Positions 41,919 through 51,332 of a stretch of 64,000 nt of DNA are shown in pieces; the first letter of the stretch is position 1, and each line of letters begins with the position of its first letter. The stretch lies in assembly GCA_030744755.1 (NCBI GenBank), contig JASLPY010000018.1, forward strand, positions 1 to 64,000, written 5' to 3'. The notes under the pieces were generated by a model. It was not told where the DNA came from. It saw only the letters and a program-made list of their open reading frames with translations, and searched no databases. The position numbers were made by a program, and so were the translations under genes. The DNA is from Kiritimatiellia bacterium (GTDB lineage Bacteria > Verrucomicrobiota > Kiritimatiellia > UBA8416 > JADHWI01).

Positions 41919-44384
41919 CTAAGGGCCAGTGCTTTCCGCCGCTTTGAGGCGGTAGAAGATGGACTCGTATTCTGTGCCATCGATGTAATAGTTGCTTGTG
42001 GTTACGGAATTAATGAAGAACCAGGTTCCCTCGACGAGGTTGGTACATCCTTCGAGGGTGTATAGTAGTCCATCGGCAAAGGGCCAGCTCAGGTTTGTAT
42101 CGCTGAAGGAGAGGGCAAAGAGGGAGTCTGGGTCATCCGGATCGGTGCCAAGCAGAAGTTCTTCGTCGTTGGTAAATCCGTCGTCGTCGCGATCCGAATC
42201 CAGATGGGCCGGTCCATCCAGTGAACCACAATCACCATACAACTCTATAGCGTCTGCTATGGGTGTTAAATCCCTGCCGTCAAAACCCGGATAATCAGGC
42301 TCATATTCTTTGACCTTGAAGACTCTACCATCGCTACCTTCGCTAGTGGTATGGGTATCGGCATTGTAACAAAGGGGTCCCTCTTCACTAACAGGGCACT
42401 TATACTTCCACACAATCTCTTGATCCGGGGTAACCTCATATAAAAGGCCAAATATCCCAAAAGCGATAAGGGTGTTACCATTTCTTAGTCTTTGAGCACC
42501 GGATGAATCATCTGAGTAGATATCGTAATCATTGTCTGCGTTCCACTCCCAAACCAAACTATCCGGTCCCCAATGAGCGTCGGAGGAACTTATGTCAGGA
42601 TACGATTGAGTGGCGTCATCCCATTGGGAGGCGACCTCACCAACAGTTGAATACTGACGGTCTCTTCTTGAGCCATTGATAAACAGCATGAAATTGCCAG
42701 CCCCCGGATAGCCCTCCGGAATCCAATTAACGGCGTGCTGGCTATAGCTCAAGTGGATATCGTCCCTGCCATATTCTGCCGTATTACCCCAGCGGTATAG
42801 GAGGTCTCCTCCCTTCCCAAATTCTCCTCCAGTATGACCTGCGGCTATCTCCGTACCATTTGTCCGGTCGCCACTGTACTCGAATACGACAATCTCATCT
42901 CCATTTCTGAAACTTAAGGCGATCTGGTTGAGGTCTTCATTATAGTCGATCCCGTTCCCATGGTTCATATTCAAGGAATTACCCGAACCACCTATCCGGT
43001 ATAGTTCCGGATGGTCCGACGCTTCTTCCGGCAGCACGAGATGGTCCCACAAATGCCATTCCCACACGATCTCATAGCCCCGATATACGCCATTCTCGTC
43101 AAGGGCGTCAGGGGCGAATTCCAATACAGACTCGAGACTGATGCCGTCGGCCATGAGATTCTCGGGTAGAAAGCCTGCTGCAATCGCCTCTTCAGGAGTC
43201 TTCTTTTCAACAACCATGGCAAGGATGTTGCCGTTGGGTAATACTGTATAATCGTGGTGCGAAATGGCGTTGGTTTTGACATATTCGAAATCCCATAACA
43301 ATTCGCCATCCCAGGTCTGCTTTTCAAAGGTGCTGGCTTGTGCACGAGCGATGATAGTTGGAAGATCACCTTTGGCATTGCCCGCCCTGTAAAAGTACCC
43401 GTCCGGAGTGACAATGGCCTTCTGTCCCGGGCCCGTTTCGCTTTGCCATGTCTTGAGAACCTGACCAGCCTTATTCATCAGATACGTAGTTCCGTTGAAT
43501 TTTGGGGCGTAGAGAATATATCCATCGGTCGATGCCTTGGACTGGTCATAATAGAGCAATCCTGTCGTGTTCGTTCCGGTGTTATCAATGACAGCGGAGT
43601 CGGAATCTGAGCCGTTTTCATCAAGAACAATCCGAAATCCAAAATGGAAGTATGGATAAGTTGGATCCAGTTCCCCTCTCCAGTATCCGGACTTTCTGCA
43701 TGCAAGATGGCCGTATCTATCGGACTTTTCGTCCCAGCTCCCACCCCTTAACGATCTCCATGGAATCCCATCCGGCATTAATGACGCATTGTCTTTTGAT
43801 GGTCCTTCAGGATTCGGAACAGGATCCTCTCCATATTCATCGTATAGATCGCTATAGTAACCTTTGCCATACCAATCATTCACCCATTCGAACGAATTGC
43901 CGCTCATGTCCTGTAGCCCATATCCATTTGAGTTATCGGACGTTTGGTATCCTGTTGCTGTTCCCGGCCAATCGAAATCTTCTTTTAGATGGTACTCTCC
44001 ATTATAGAATCCGACGGGAGCGCTATTCGGGAGGTCGTCACCAATTTCATACGGATCGCCTGTGTTTCCAAAGTTGCCATAGGTACCGTCATCATTCGTA
44101 TTCGATCCCCAGGAGTACTCACGGTAATTGTCCCCGCCCCTGGCTGCATACTCCCACTCTGCTTCAGTGGGGAGTCTTATGCCGCTTTTGGCATAGTCGA
44201 TTTCCCATGTCTCAAGATTGTAGATTTCTTCATAGCCGTTCTCTCTCGAGAGCCAATTACAATAGGCTACGGCGCCCTCCCATCTGATCGTGTTTGCAGG
44301 ATGATCTTCCATGTTGTTATGGACAGAAAACTGACTGCCATCCGAGAAACAGGGATCTTGTATTTGATGCCGGATCATATACAT
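41919..44384 (-). CDS. SUMF1 domain fused to arylsulfotransferase-like propeller (downstream frame)
   Basis: About 800 residues. The first 260 are most of a SUMF1/formylglycine-generating-enzyme domain (GAVAYCNWLSRENGYEE, GIRLPTEAEWEYAARGG, DMSGNSFEWVNDWYG, SLRGGSWDEK, HFGFRIVLD). Residues about 280-720 resemble an ASST-type arylsulfotransferase propeller (TWDGELLWDFEY, HHDYTVLPNGNILAM, VWEWHLWDH, MNHGNGIDYNEDLNQI). A thrombospondin-3-like acidic stretch (LDSDRDDDGFTNDEE) and a short tail end it. Its N-terminal piece lies in another frame (next entry). The Cys pair used by true FGE is not seen, so a non-catalytic or altered role is possible. Confidence 0.75.
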   Translation of the reverse strand: MYMIRHQIQDPCFSDGSQFSVHNNMEDHPANTIRWEGAVAYCNWLSRENGYEEIYNLETWEIDYAKSGIRLPTEAEWEYAARGGDNYREYSWGSNTNDDGTYGNFGNTGDPYEIGDDLPNSAPVGFYNGEYHLKEDFDWPGTATGYQTSDNSNGYGLQDMSGNSFEWVNDWYGKGYYSDLYDEYGEDPVPNPEGPSKDNASLMPDGIPWRSLRGGSWDEKSDRYGHLACRKSGYWRGELDPTYPYFHFGFRIVLDENGSDSDSAVIDNTGTNTTGLLYYDQSKASTDGYILYAPKFNGTTYLMNKAGQVLKTWQSETGPGQKAIVTPDGYFYRAGNAKGDLPTIIARAQASTFEKQTWDGELLWDFEYVKTNAISHHDYTVLPNGNILAMVVEKKTPEEAIAAGFLPENLMADGISLESVLEFAPDALDENGVYRGYEIVWEWHLWDHLVLPEEASDHPELYRIGGSGNSLNMNHGNGIDYNEDLNQIALSFRNGDEIVVFEYSGDRTNGTEIAAGHTGGEFGKGGDLLYRWGNTAEYGRDDIHLSYSQHAVNWIPEGYPGAGNFMLFINGSRRDRQYSTVGEVASQWDDATQSYPDISSSDAHWGPDSLVWEWNADNDYDIYSDDSSGAQRLRNGNTLIAFGIFGLLYEVTPDQEIVWKYKCPVSEEGPLCYNADTHTTSEGSDGRVFKVKEYEPDYPGFDGRDLTPIADAIELYGDCGSLDGPAHLDSDRDDDGFTNDEELLLGTDPDDPDSLFALSFSDTNLSWPFADGLLYTLEGCTNLVEGTWFFINSVTTSNYYIDGTEYESIFYRLKAAESTGP

Positions 44385-44712
44385 CGCAGTAGGTAATGTT
44401 GGTGCCTGCTTTTACCACATAGTTGCTGACCACCTGGATTGCTCCTGCCAGGATCTCAGCGTTAAGAAAACCGCAATACCATGCACTTTTTATCTCTGTT
44501 TTTCCCATGCTGAACCCGTCTAGTTCGACCAGGTGGAGCGGAACCTGATCGTTCGAGTGATGGGGATTAGAAAACGTGTCATTTACGTCTCCCATGATAA
44601 ACGTGCCACCCGGAATCTGAACCAGACTGCTAACTGGGTTAGTCTGACTGAACCCTATACCTTGAAAGGCAAGAATAACTATTGCTGTTAATGCACCGAT
44701 GTTGTTTTGCAT
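44317..44712 (-). CDS. N-terminal piece of the SUMF1-arylsulfotransferase gene (frameshifted)
   Basis: From the ATG at 44712 (AAGGAAAGG upstream) the protein has a signal peptide (ALTAIVILAFQGIGFS) and the SUMF1 opening VQIPGGTFIMGDVND, then VELDGFSMGKTEIKSAWYC. The family continuation, DVYD followed by CFSDGSQFSV, is split. After DVYDPASNT the frame changes by one base near 44355-44360, and this frame runs to a stop at 44317. The two pieces join well if one base is removed, so either the gene is broken or the sequence holds an error. Confidence 0.7.
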   Translation of the reverse strand: MQNNIGALTAIVILAFQGIGFSQTNPVSSLVQIPGGTFIMGDVNDTFSNPHHSNDQVPLHLVELDGFSMGKTEIKSAWYCGFLNAEILAGAIQVVSNYVVKAGTNITYCDVYDPASNTRSLFLGWQSVFCP

Positions 44713-45078
44713 TTCCTTTCCTTCGTTCACACGAGATAAACGTACAGTTGTTGGGGAATATTGTAGATTGAAGCATTATTGATGATGCTTCCGCCGCCCA
44801 CTGTGGGGGACGGGGCCGACCCTTGAGCTCAAACTACACACCTCGAATCCAGCTACAGATTCCCACTCCCCGTAGCTGAATCCGTGAGGATTCAGACTCT
44901 TTTCGATCCGGGCAACAGGCCCTTGGACGACCCCAGATCCTCCAGGCAGCCCTGTTTTACAATTGCTCGTCTTTTTCACTGTTGGGTTGCCTAAGCCCAG
45001 GGCATTCGGTAGGATGACCTACCTCAGTACGAGCTTTGAGTCAGAGACGTCCACCTGTAGCAAGAGGTACTAAGAATC
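44713..45078. promoter_or_regulatory. Divergent intergenic region, SUMF1 fusion / HzsA-like gene
   Basis: 366 bases that must carry promoters in both directions. A small hairpin GAAGCAT/ATGCTTC lies at 44770-44791. The rest is moderately GC-rich with no recognisable gene or RNA; minus-strand codons at 44776-44979 give no family resemblance. Confidence 0.3.
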
Positions 45079-48048
45079 ATGACGGCGTACTACCCAGTTC
45101 CTCCTACAATGCCCACAGATGCCCGCCTGCTCGAGCGGCCCTGTTTCTGGACAAGGGTTGCTCTTCTATTCGGCCTTATTCATCTCGGCATGACTGCCGC
45201 CGGAGTTCCTCATGCATCCGGTGAAATACCGGCCATCCTGTCTGCGAAGGGTCCCCTGCCCCAACAGAGTTACAGTCCCCTTTCGCATCGAATGGACGAG
45301 TGGTACGGATCTACCTACTGGACCGGCCCCGGCTGGACACGCATTGGCCGCGACTGGCAGCATCCCGGCGATGGTATACCCTGCATCCGTACTTTCCGAT
45401 GCAAGCGCGACGGCACCGTTCAGGTCACGGGACGTGTCTACAAGGCTCACCTGTCAGGAGATGGTGTGCGGGCCTCCATTCTGCACAACGAGGAGATTGT
45501 ATGGGAAGGCGAGATCGAGGGGACTGATGCAAAGGGACTCACACCCGATCTGACCCTGAAAGTAGAAAGGGAAGATGCCCTGCGTTTCATGGTGCACCAG
45601 CGCGGCAGTATTTCATGCGACACCACTCGATGGAATCCAGTCGTAACATACAAAGGCGGCAAGACATTCCAGGCTTCTTCCGGATTCTCCACCTCGAAAC
45701 AAGGCGAAAACGGTTGGTTCTACGAAATGCCGCAAAAGACGTCTGCACAGGTCGCAGAAAAGGAAGACATCGAATGGTTGAGGGCCCTCTTCGCCGACAG
45801 CGCACCGGGATCACTCCCCGAGCCGGAGTTGATGCTGATGGTGGTCGCGGCGTGGCGGCAGGAAGACCGCCTTTCTAATGCCGAGTCACGCTACAAGAAA
45901 GCGACCGCAGAACATATCGAGAAGTGCACAAAGCTGATCGCCGACTTGCGCGAAAACGGAACGCCGGGGTTTCTCTCCGCCGAGGTCTCGGAACTCAAGC
46001 GCCTGGCCCTTGCGTCCAAGGCCGGCACAGGCACTGCTGAAAGTCGCTCACTTTACTACCAGGTCCGATGGTTGAAGCGACGTGTCATACTGGCCAACCC
46101 TCTTATGGATTTTGGCCCAATGCTCTTCTGCAAGCGTGTGCCCACCGAGTACAGTCACCAGGTGATGCAGTATTTCGGATGGCGTGCGCGCCCGGGCGGT
46201 GGCCTGTTCGTTCTTGAGAAACCCGGAACATCTCTCGCCTGCCGAGACATTCTGGATGGGCGCCTCAAGCACGGAAACGTGCTGGAGCCGCGCCTTTCCT
46301 ATGACGGCAAACGGATCGTGTTCTCGTTTGTCAACTGCGGCCAACCCAACCCCGCAGCCAAGGCAACACCCGATCCGTCGGACAAGGACTTCTACCATCT
46401 CTACGAGGTCCGCACGGACGGTACTGGTCTGCAACAGTTGACGCACGGTGCCTTCGACGATCTCATGCCGGCCTACCTGCCCGATGGCGGCATCGTCTTC
46501 AGCTCTACCCGGCGCCGCGGATACGCTCGCTGCTTCGGGGCACAGTTCGGAACCCGCTGGCACACCTACACGCTGCACCGTTGCGAAGCCGATGGCAGCA
46601 AGCTACGAACCCTATCCTATCACGACACAAACGAGTGGTTTCCGGCCGTGGCCAACGATGGACGCATCATTTACGCAAGGTGGGACTACATCGACCGGGA
46701 TGCCGTCACGCACCAGAACCTGTGGGCAACACGACCCGACGGATCGAATCCGCTGGCAGTCTGGGGTAATGCCGCACCAAAGCCTCACTGCACGTTTCAA
46801 TGCAAGCCAATACCCGATAGCAACAAGTTCGTGTTCATCGCCTCCGCTCACCATTCCATCACCGCCGGTACGGTCTGCCTCCTGGATCCGTCCGTCCACG
46901 ACAACGATCTGGCAGCCATCACGCGCGTCACACCAGAGATCCCCTTCCCCGAGGCGGAATCGCGTGACATCCGCGAATACTATACGGCGCCCCGACCCCT
47001 GTCGGACAAGTACTTCCTCGTGGCATACAGTCCTCTCCCCCTCGCCTGGGAGCCTCAGCCGAACCATGCACATGCCCTGGGTCTTTACCTTCTTGATGTA
47101 TTCGGAAACCGTGAGTTAATCTACCGCGATCCTGACATTGGCAGCACAACGCCAACCCCGTTACGACCAAGCCGCATCCCTCCGGTTGTGTCCCCCCTCC
47201 CCCAGACGGACAGTCCGGAATTCGGAACTGTGACAATAGCAGACGTCTACAAGGGGTTGGGCGACATTCCTCGCGGCACGGCGAAGAAGATTCGCGTGGT
47301 GCAGATCTTCCCAAAGATCACCCCCATCGCTAACCGACCGCACATGGGCGTGGCCGGCGAAGAGAATGGACGCGCAATCCTCGGCACCGCGCCTGTCGAA
47401 GATGACGGTTCGGCCTATTTCACAGTGCCGTCCCGCACCCCGATCCTCTTCCAGGTACTGGACGAAGAAGGCTGTGCCATCCAGACGATGCGCTCACTCA
47501 CCTATCTTCAACCGGGGGAAACGGTCTCCTGTGTAGGTTGTCACGAGAGCCAGAGGGCAGCGCCCTACCTCAACGCGACCCGCAGCGTACGGAAGGCCCT
47601 CTTGCGTCCTCCGTCCAAGTTGGACCCGGGACAGCTGGGTGGCCGGCCGTTCGGGTTCGCCGAGATGGTCCAGCCCGTGCTGGACCGGCACTGCACCCGC
47701 TGCCACGGAGAGAAGAAACAGGACGGAAAAGTCTCACTCTCCGGAACACCGCAGGGCGCATGGACACAGTCCTACGCTGTATTGACCCGCGACAGCGCAC
47801 TCGTGCCGCGCTACCGTGCCCGCAACCAGGTTCAGATCACGCCACCGGGAGGGAAGATAGGCGCACGGGGAAGCCGCCTGATGAAGCTTTTGCGGGGAAA
47901 ACACGAGGGTGTCAAAGTCCCGCTGGAGGACAGGAAGCGTATTGCCGCATGGATAGACTGTAACGCCATTTTTTATGGAAGCCCGGACGAAAAGGTGCAT
48001 CCGACTCAGCTAAGTGGAAAACCGGTTCCCATGCCGGCCATTCAGTAG
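45079..48048 (+). CDS. HzsA-related dihaem c-type protein
   Basis: 989 residues with a hydrophobic N-terminal signal (VALLFGLIHLGMTAAG). Residues about 60-220 form a beta-rich domain (YWTGPGWTRIGRDWQ, RDGTVQVTGRVY). Residues about 400-700 form a TolB-like propeller of the type found in the hydrazine synthase alpha subunit and its many relatives (SYDGKRIVFSFVN, YEVRTDGTGLQQLTHG, DGGIVFSSTRRRG, WDYIDRDAVTHQNLW). Two haem c sites follow at C818 (CVGCH) and C872 (CTRCH). True hydrazine synthase needs HzsB and HzsC, which are absent, so anammox chemistry is not implied. It may be an exported redox enzyme on sugars or polymers. Confidence 0.8.
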   Translation: MTAYYPVPPTMPTDARLLERPCFWTRVALLFGLIHLGMTAAGVPHASGEIPAILSAKGPLPQQSYSPLSHRMDEWYGSTYWTGPGWTRIGRDWQHPGDGIPCIRTFRCKRDGTVQVTGRVYKAHLSGDGVRASILHNEEIVWEGEIEGTDAKGLTPDLTLKVEREDALRFMVHQRGSISCDTTRWNPVVTYKGGKTFQASSGFSTSKQGENGWFYEMPQKTSAQVAEKEDIEWLRALFADSAPGSLPEPELMLMVVAAWRQEDRLSNAESRYKKATAEHIEKCTKLIADLRENGTPGFLSAEVSELKRLALASKAGTGTAESRSLYYQVRWLKRRVILANPLMDFGPMLFCKRVPTEYSHQVMQYFGWRARPGGGLFVLEKPGTSLACRDILDGRLKHGNVLEPRLSYDGKRIVFSFVNCGQPNPAAKATPDPSDKDFYHLYEVRTDGTGLQQLTHGAFDDLMPAYLPDGGIVFSSTRRRGYARCFGAQFGTRWHTYTLHRCEADGSKLRTLSYHDTNEWFPAVANDGRIIYARWDYIDRDAVTHQNLWATRPDGSNPLAVWGNAAPKPHCTFQCKPIPDSNKFVFIASAHHSITAGTVCLLDPSVHDNDLAAITRVTPEIPFPEAESRDIREYYTAPRPLSDKYFLVAYSPLPLAWEPQPNHAHALGLYLLDVFGNRELIYRDPDIGSTTPTPLRPSRIPPVVSPLPQTDSPEFGTVTIADVYKGLGDIPRGTAKKIRVVQIFPKITPIANRPHMGVAGEENGRAILGTAPVEDDGSAYFTVPSRTPILFQVLDEEGCAIQTMRSLTYLQPGETVSCVGCHESQRAAPYLNATRSVRKALLRPPSKLDPGQLGGRPFGFAEMVQPVLDRHCTRCHGEKKQDGKVSLSGTPQGAWTQSYAVLTRDSALVPRYRARNQVQITPPGGKIGARGSRLMKLLRGKHEGVKVPLEDRKRIAAWIDCNAIFYGSPDEKVHPTQLSGKPVPMPAIQ

Positions 48049-48091
48049 CGAGAACACCGGCGCAGCAGCCTGGGGATACCCATTTGAACGG

Positions 48092-48541
48092 CTACGCTAC
48101 AGCCAGGCGGTCAGCAAGAGCGCAGAGTTTCTGGTAGTACAGGTCTATGTCCATGCCAAGCAGTGTGGCCCCAAAAAGCTCAGCTTCGCGGCTGCCGACA
48201 ATATCACCGTAGTTAATGCAGACAAGGTGATAAGCTATCAGAAGCGGGATATTCTCTTCTTCATTCTCGAATAGCGGATGAATAAAGAGAGTGAACCCAT
48301 CGGCAGGATTCTCGCCCCGTTGTTTTGCAAATGCAAACTCACCATCGCGCAGGTTGCCGGAGTCGAATACGATTGTAACCGGGTAGCGAACGACTTTGCG
48401 GTCCAGCAGTACTTTCTGGATCGTGGGATAGTCGAGCGACGGTCCATATTGCTGGAAAGCTGATGAGGCAATAGTGCTTATATGCTCTCTCAGGCTTTGC
48501 TGTGCTCGATCTGCAGATGCCTGACTGTCAGCTTCACTCAT
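48092..48541 (-). CDS. Conserved-looking 149-residue protein of unknown function
   Basis: A cytoplasmic, acidic protein with no signal and no transmembrane segment. Its most ordered part is residues 70-145: GEFAFAKQRGENPADGFTLF, then IHPLFENEEENIPLLIAYH, then INYGDIVGSREAELFGATLL and GMDIDLYYQKLCALADRL. I do not recognise the family. It is the last gene in line with the haem operon, 105 bases after the octahaem gene with a strong hairpin between. It could be co-regulated, or act in assembly or in sensing the respiratory complex. Confidence 0.6.
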   Translation of the reverse strand: MSEADSQASADRAQQSLREHISTIASSAFQQYGPSLDYPTIQKVLLDRKVVRYPVTIVFDSGNLRDGEFAFAKQRGENPADGFTLFIHPLFENEEENIPLLIAYHLVCINYGDIVGSREAELFGATLLGMDIDLYYQKLCALADRLAVA

Positions 48542-48599
48542 GCCAAACTATAGAAATCTTTCGCTTTAGAAGTCGAGAGAGTTTATAGACTGCGAGAGA

Positions 48600-48626
48600 A
48601 GCATCCATGCCATGGGCATGGATGCT
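48600..48626 (-). terminator. Hairpin after the octahaem cytochrome gene
   Basis: AGCATCCATGCC (48600-48611) and GGCATGGATGCT (48615-48626) pair perfectly, a 12-bp stem with a 3-base loop, about 20 bases after the stop codon at 48647. The downstream strand is pyrimidine-rich (TTCTCTCGC) but lacks a clean U run. It may be an attenuator or an RNA-stabilising end that lowers expression of the following small gene. Confidence 0.5.
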
Positions 48627-48646
48627 CCAATGTTGTCGGTCTTAGA

Positions 48647-50098
48647 TCATTTGACGTATCGAGCTTTGAATTCCTTTGCTGCTGCCGCCCTGGCAGCCTT
48701 CTCTTCGGGATCCATTTTGCCGATAAACCACTTGTGATCATCATTGTTGAGGATGGCATCCAACACCTTCTCCAGGTTGGCCGCTGCCTCTTTCTTGGCA
48801 TCGTCGTCGGAGGCGTTGCCTTTCTCGATCAGATGTTCGAGTTCAGGAATCATCTTGATATAGAAATGCTTAGCCAGATCATATGTGCCGTGCCAATGGG
48901 TGTAGTCTGGCCCCATCATGGAGGCGCCATGGCGTGCGCGGCGTCCTTCATGATGCCACAGTTCGAACCAGATGAAGTCCAGCTTGTTTCCAAACTTGAT
49001 CGGTTTCATCAGCGGCTTGGCGGCAGCGTAGAGCGCCTTGCCAGGTATTGCGTACTTGTTGTTGTAGAGGTCGATTAAACCGTCATACTGTACGTACCAG
49101 TTGTTGACCCAGTCCTTGCTGTGACATGCGATGCACACATCTTTCATGTTAGCGCGACGGGTCGTCCACTTGATGTCCTTACCCGGCAGGCCCATCTTTG
49201 CATCCGAATCCTCCGGCCTGACAGAAGTCACCGGCCTGTTGTTCCAGCTGATACGCAGCCCGATATCATGGGTGACATTCTGGGTCTTTGTCTGCGACAT
49301 GTGGCATGTAGAGCATGTGGGGGCGGCGGAATAATCTTCTCCAACAATCCATTTCTCAGAATCCATGTGCATCTTCTCCTTGTTGGCGGCGAAGGCTATG
49401 CCGTGTTTGGACTCTTCGAAGACCTCCTTCTGCGGGTGGTCTGGCCCCATGTGGCATTTGCCACAAGTATCGGGGTGACGCGCCTGCTCTGCAGAAAACT
49501 CGTGGCGAGAATGGCATGCCGCACATGACCCCTCACTGCCATCCGGATTGATCCTGCCTATGCCGGTGTTGGGCCACGTTGCGGGGTCAAGTTTTCCGTC
49601 TTTCAGCACTTTTACCTGGGAGCCATGACATTGCCAACAGCCGTTTACAGCTGCCGCGGAATTGCCTTCAGGAAAGCCAGGAGTCTTAAGTCCGTGGTTG
49701 CCTTCAACAACTTCGGCAAGAACGTTGTCCAGGGATCCCAGTATCCTGCCGCCTTTTGCATGGTGGGAACTTGCGAACTCTGTGACCTCTCGTTCGTGGC
49801 AGCGTCCGCAGTCTTTAGGAGACACGATTACAGAGATCGTTTGCTCGTAATGTTTATAGGCGTCTTTATCCTTGGGGTCTGCCGCGTGACATTCATAGCA
49901 GCCAACGTTCGCGCGGTAATGCTTGCTGTGCCCCCACTGCTGGTAAGATGCCACCTCTTTCTCTTTGTGGCAGTCCACGCAGGCCTTTGATTCCTTGCTC
50001 ATTTCGGGCAATCCTATGGCCGCGGCCCCGGCATTGGAAGCAACTAACATTACCACGAGAGAGAGAAGCACCACACGTGTCTGGCTCAACGTCTTCAT
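48647..50098 (-). CDS. Octahaem c-type cytochrome, hydroxylamine oxidoreductase (HAO) family
   Basis: 483 residues with a signal peptide (VVLLSLVVMLVASNAGAAA). There are exactly eight CxxCH haem sites at C40, C67, C97, C154, C192, C212, C262 and C322. The spacing and the block HHEGRRARHGASMMGPDYTH near residue 382 match octahaem HAO relatives. This family oxidises hydroxylamine in nitrifiers and anammox bacteria, or works as a nitrite/hydroxylamine reductase in others (for example epsilon-proteobacterial Hao). The C-terminus lacks a membrane helix, so it is periplasmic. Upstream genes supply a quinol-linked membrane module, favouring reduction. Whether the protein-bound active-site tyrosine is present cannot be decided by eye. 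Confidence 0.85.
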   Translation of the reverse strand: MKTLSQTRVVLLSLVVMLVASNAGAAAIGLPEMSKESKACVDCHKEKEVASYQQWGHSKHYRANVGCYECHAADPKDKDAYKHYEQTISVIVSPKDCGRCHEREVTEFASSHHAKGGRILGSLDNVLAEVVEGNHGLKTPGFPEGNSAAAVNGCWQCHGSQVKVLKDGKLDPATWPNTGIGRINPDGSEGSCAACHSRHEFSAEQARHPDTCGKCHMGPDHPQKEVFEESKHGIAFAANKEKMHMDSEKWIVGEDYSAAPTCSTCHMSQTKTQNVTHDIGLRISWNNRPVTSVRPEDSDAKMGLPGKDIKWTTRRANMKDVCIACHSKDWVNNWYVQYDGLIDLYNNKYAIPGKALYAAAKPLMKPIKFGNKLDFIWFELWHHEGRRARHGASMMGPDYTHWHGTYDLAKHFYIKMIPELEHLIEKGNASDDDAKKEAAANLEKVLDAILNNDDHKWFIGKMDPEEKAARAAAAKEFKARYVK

Positions 50099-50117
50099 TA
50101 TGACTCCTTATGTTTGT

Positions 50118-51332
50118 CTATTTGTTGTTATTAACCGCAGTATCACTGGCCAGTTCTCCACTAAGTACTGGAATCGTGACTCTGACGAGAATGGTGTAAA
50201 GTAAGAGGCCGAAGGCCCAAATGCCCAGGCAGACGAGTGTTTCGTTTATGGTGGGAGAGTATTCAACAATCTCTCCCAGGGGGGACGGTATGAACCCGGG
50301 AACGATCAGGCCCATGCCCTTTTCTATCCAGATACCGCCGATCATGAAAACACACGCGATGTTCAGTAAGCTCCTGGACCTCGATAGTGGGAGATACAGG
50401 ATCAGCAATGCGACGGAATTCAGCGTGATAGCGGTCCAGATCCATGGGACGAGAGCATTATGGCCCTGCAGGCCCAGGAAAAGGTAGTGGGCAGAAGCTC
50501 CATGGGTTGAGTCGGTGTAAAACTCGGTGAACACTTCGCAAGCCAGCAGAAACATGTTGATGGTAAGTGCAACGGTGACAATTCTCTTAAGCATATCAAG
50601 GGCCCCGTTTGGTACATGATAGCTTGTAAATCTGCGTATCACCTGCAAGGTGAGAATGATGAATGCCGGACCCGCCGCAAAAGCCGATGCCAGGAAACGC
50701 GGTGCGATAATTGCGGAGTTCCAGAAAGGCCTTCCTCCGAGACCGACATAAAGAAATGCTGTCACGGTATGAATGCTGATAGCCCAGAAGATGGCTAGGA
50801 AAACCAGGGGAATATAGAGAGCTTTTCTGGGCTCCTGCTTATTGTAAGCACAATAAATCAGGTATCCGCATATATGGAGGTTAAGGAGCAGATACACATT
50901 CAGTACTACAACGTCCCATGTGAGCATCGACATCGGAAAGTTCATTCTTCTGCCAAGGTTGAGCACTCGCTCCGGATGGCCAAGATCGACTGTTACGAAC
51001 ATGATACACATGATGATTACTGCAATCGTCAGCAGTTCTCCGAAGATCACCAGATCATGAAGGGCTTTGTGCCCATACACGTAAACGGGAATGACCAGCA
51101 TTACTGCAGCTGCGGCCATACCAACGAGAAAAGTGAAGTTGGAAATGTAGGAACCCCAGGATACTTGATCGCTGAGACCCGTTAGCACCAGTCCTTCAAC
51201 AATCTGTTTACAGTAGGCGTTCAGTCCAACGAGGGCGGTCACCGTCAGGAGCAGCATCCAGGCCTGGTAGCGCCAGTCGCCGACAAAGCTGGTTCTGAAA
51301 CAGCGCCAGACGAAGGTCAAATAGTTCTTCAT
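50118..51332 (-). CDS. NrfD/PsrC-type quinol-interacting membrane subunit
   Basis: 404 residues, very hydrophobic, with about nine or ten helices, as in the NrfD/PsrC/HybB family: AWMLLLTVTALVGLNAYCKQ, VSWGSYISNFTFLVGMAAAA, DLGHPERVLNLGRRMNFPMS (a conserved loop) and GGIWIEKGMGLIVPGFIPS. It would exchange electrons between the quinone pool and the partner Fe-S protein encoded just upstream. Its ATG overlaps the stop of that gene (ATGA at 51332-51329). The octahaem gene follows 19 bases later. Confidence 0.9.
   Translation of the reverse strand: MKNYLTFVWRCFRTSFVGDWRYQAWMLLLTVTALVGLNAYCKQIVEGLVLTGLSDQVSWGSYISNFTFLVGMAAAAVMLVIPVYVYGHKALHDLVIFGELLTIAVIIMCIMFVTVDLGHPERVLNLGRRMNFPMSMLTWDVVVLNVYLLLNLHICGYLIYCAYNKQEPRKALYIPLVFLAIFWAISIHTVTAFLYVGLGGRPFWNSAIIAPRFLASAFAAGPAFIILTLQVIRRFTSYHVPNGALDMLKRIVTVALTINMFLLACEVFTEFYTDSTHGASAHYLFLGLQGHNALVPWIWTAITLNSVALLILYLPLSRSRSLLNIACVFMIGGIWIEKGMGLIVPGFIPSPLGEIVEYSPTINETLVCLGIWAFGLLLYTILVRVTIPVLSGELASDTAVNNNK

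Noticed and set aside
44776-44979. Small minus-strand gene (67 codons)
   Set aside because: No ribosome site of note and no family resemblance; it spans a hairpin in a divergent promoter region.
45079-48048. Hydrazine synthase of anammox type
   Set aside because: HzsB and HzsC are missing and the context is degradative; only the alpha-subunit-like fold is shared.
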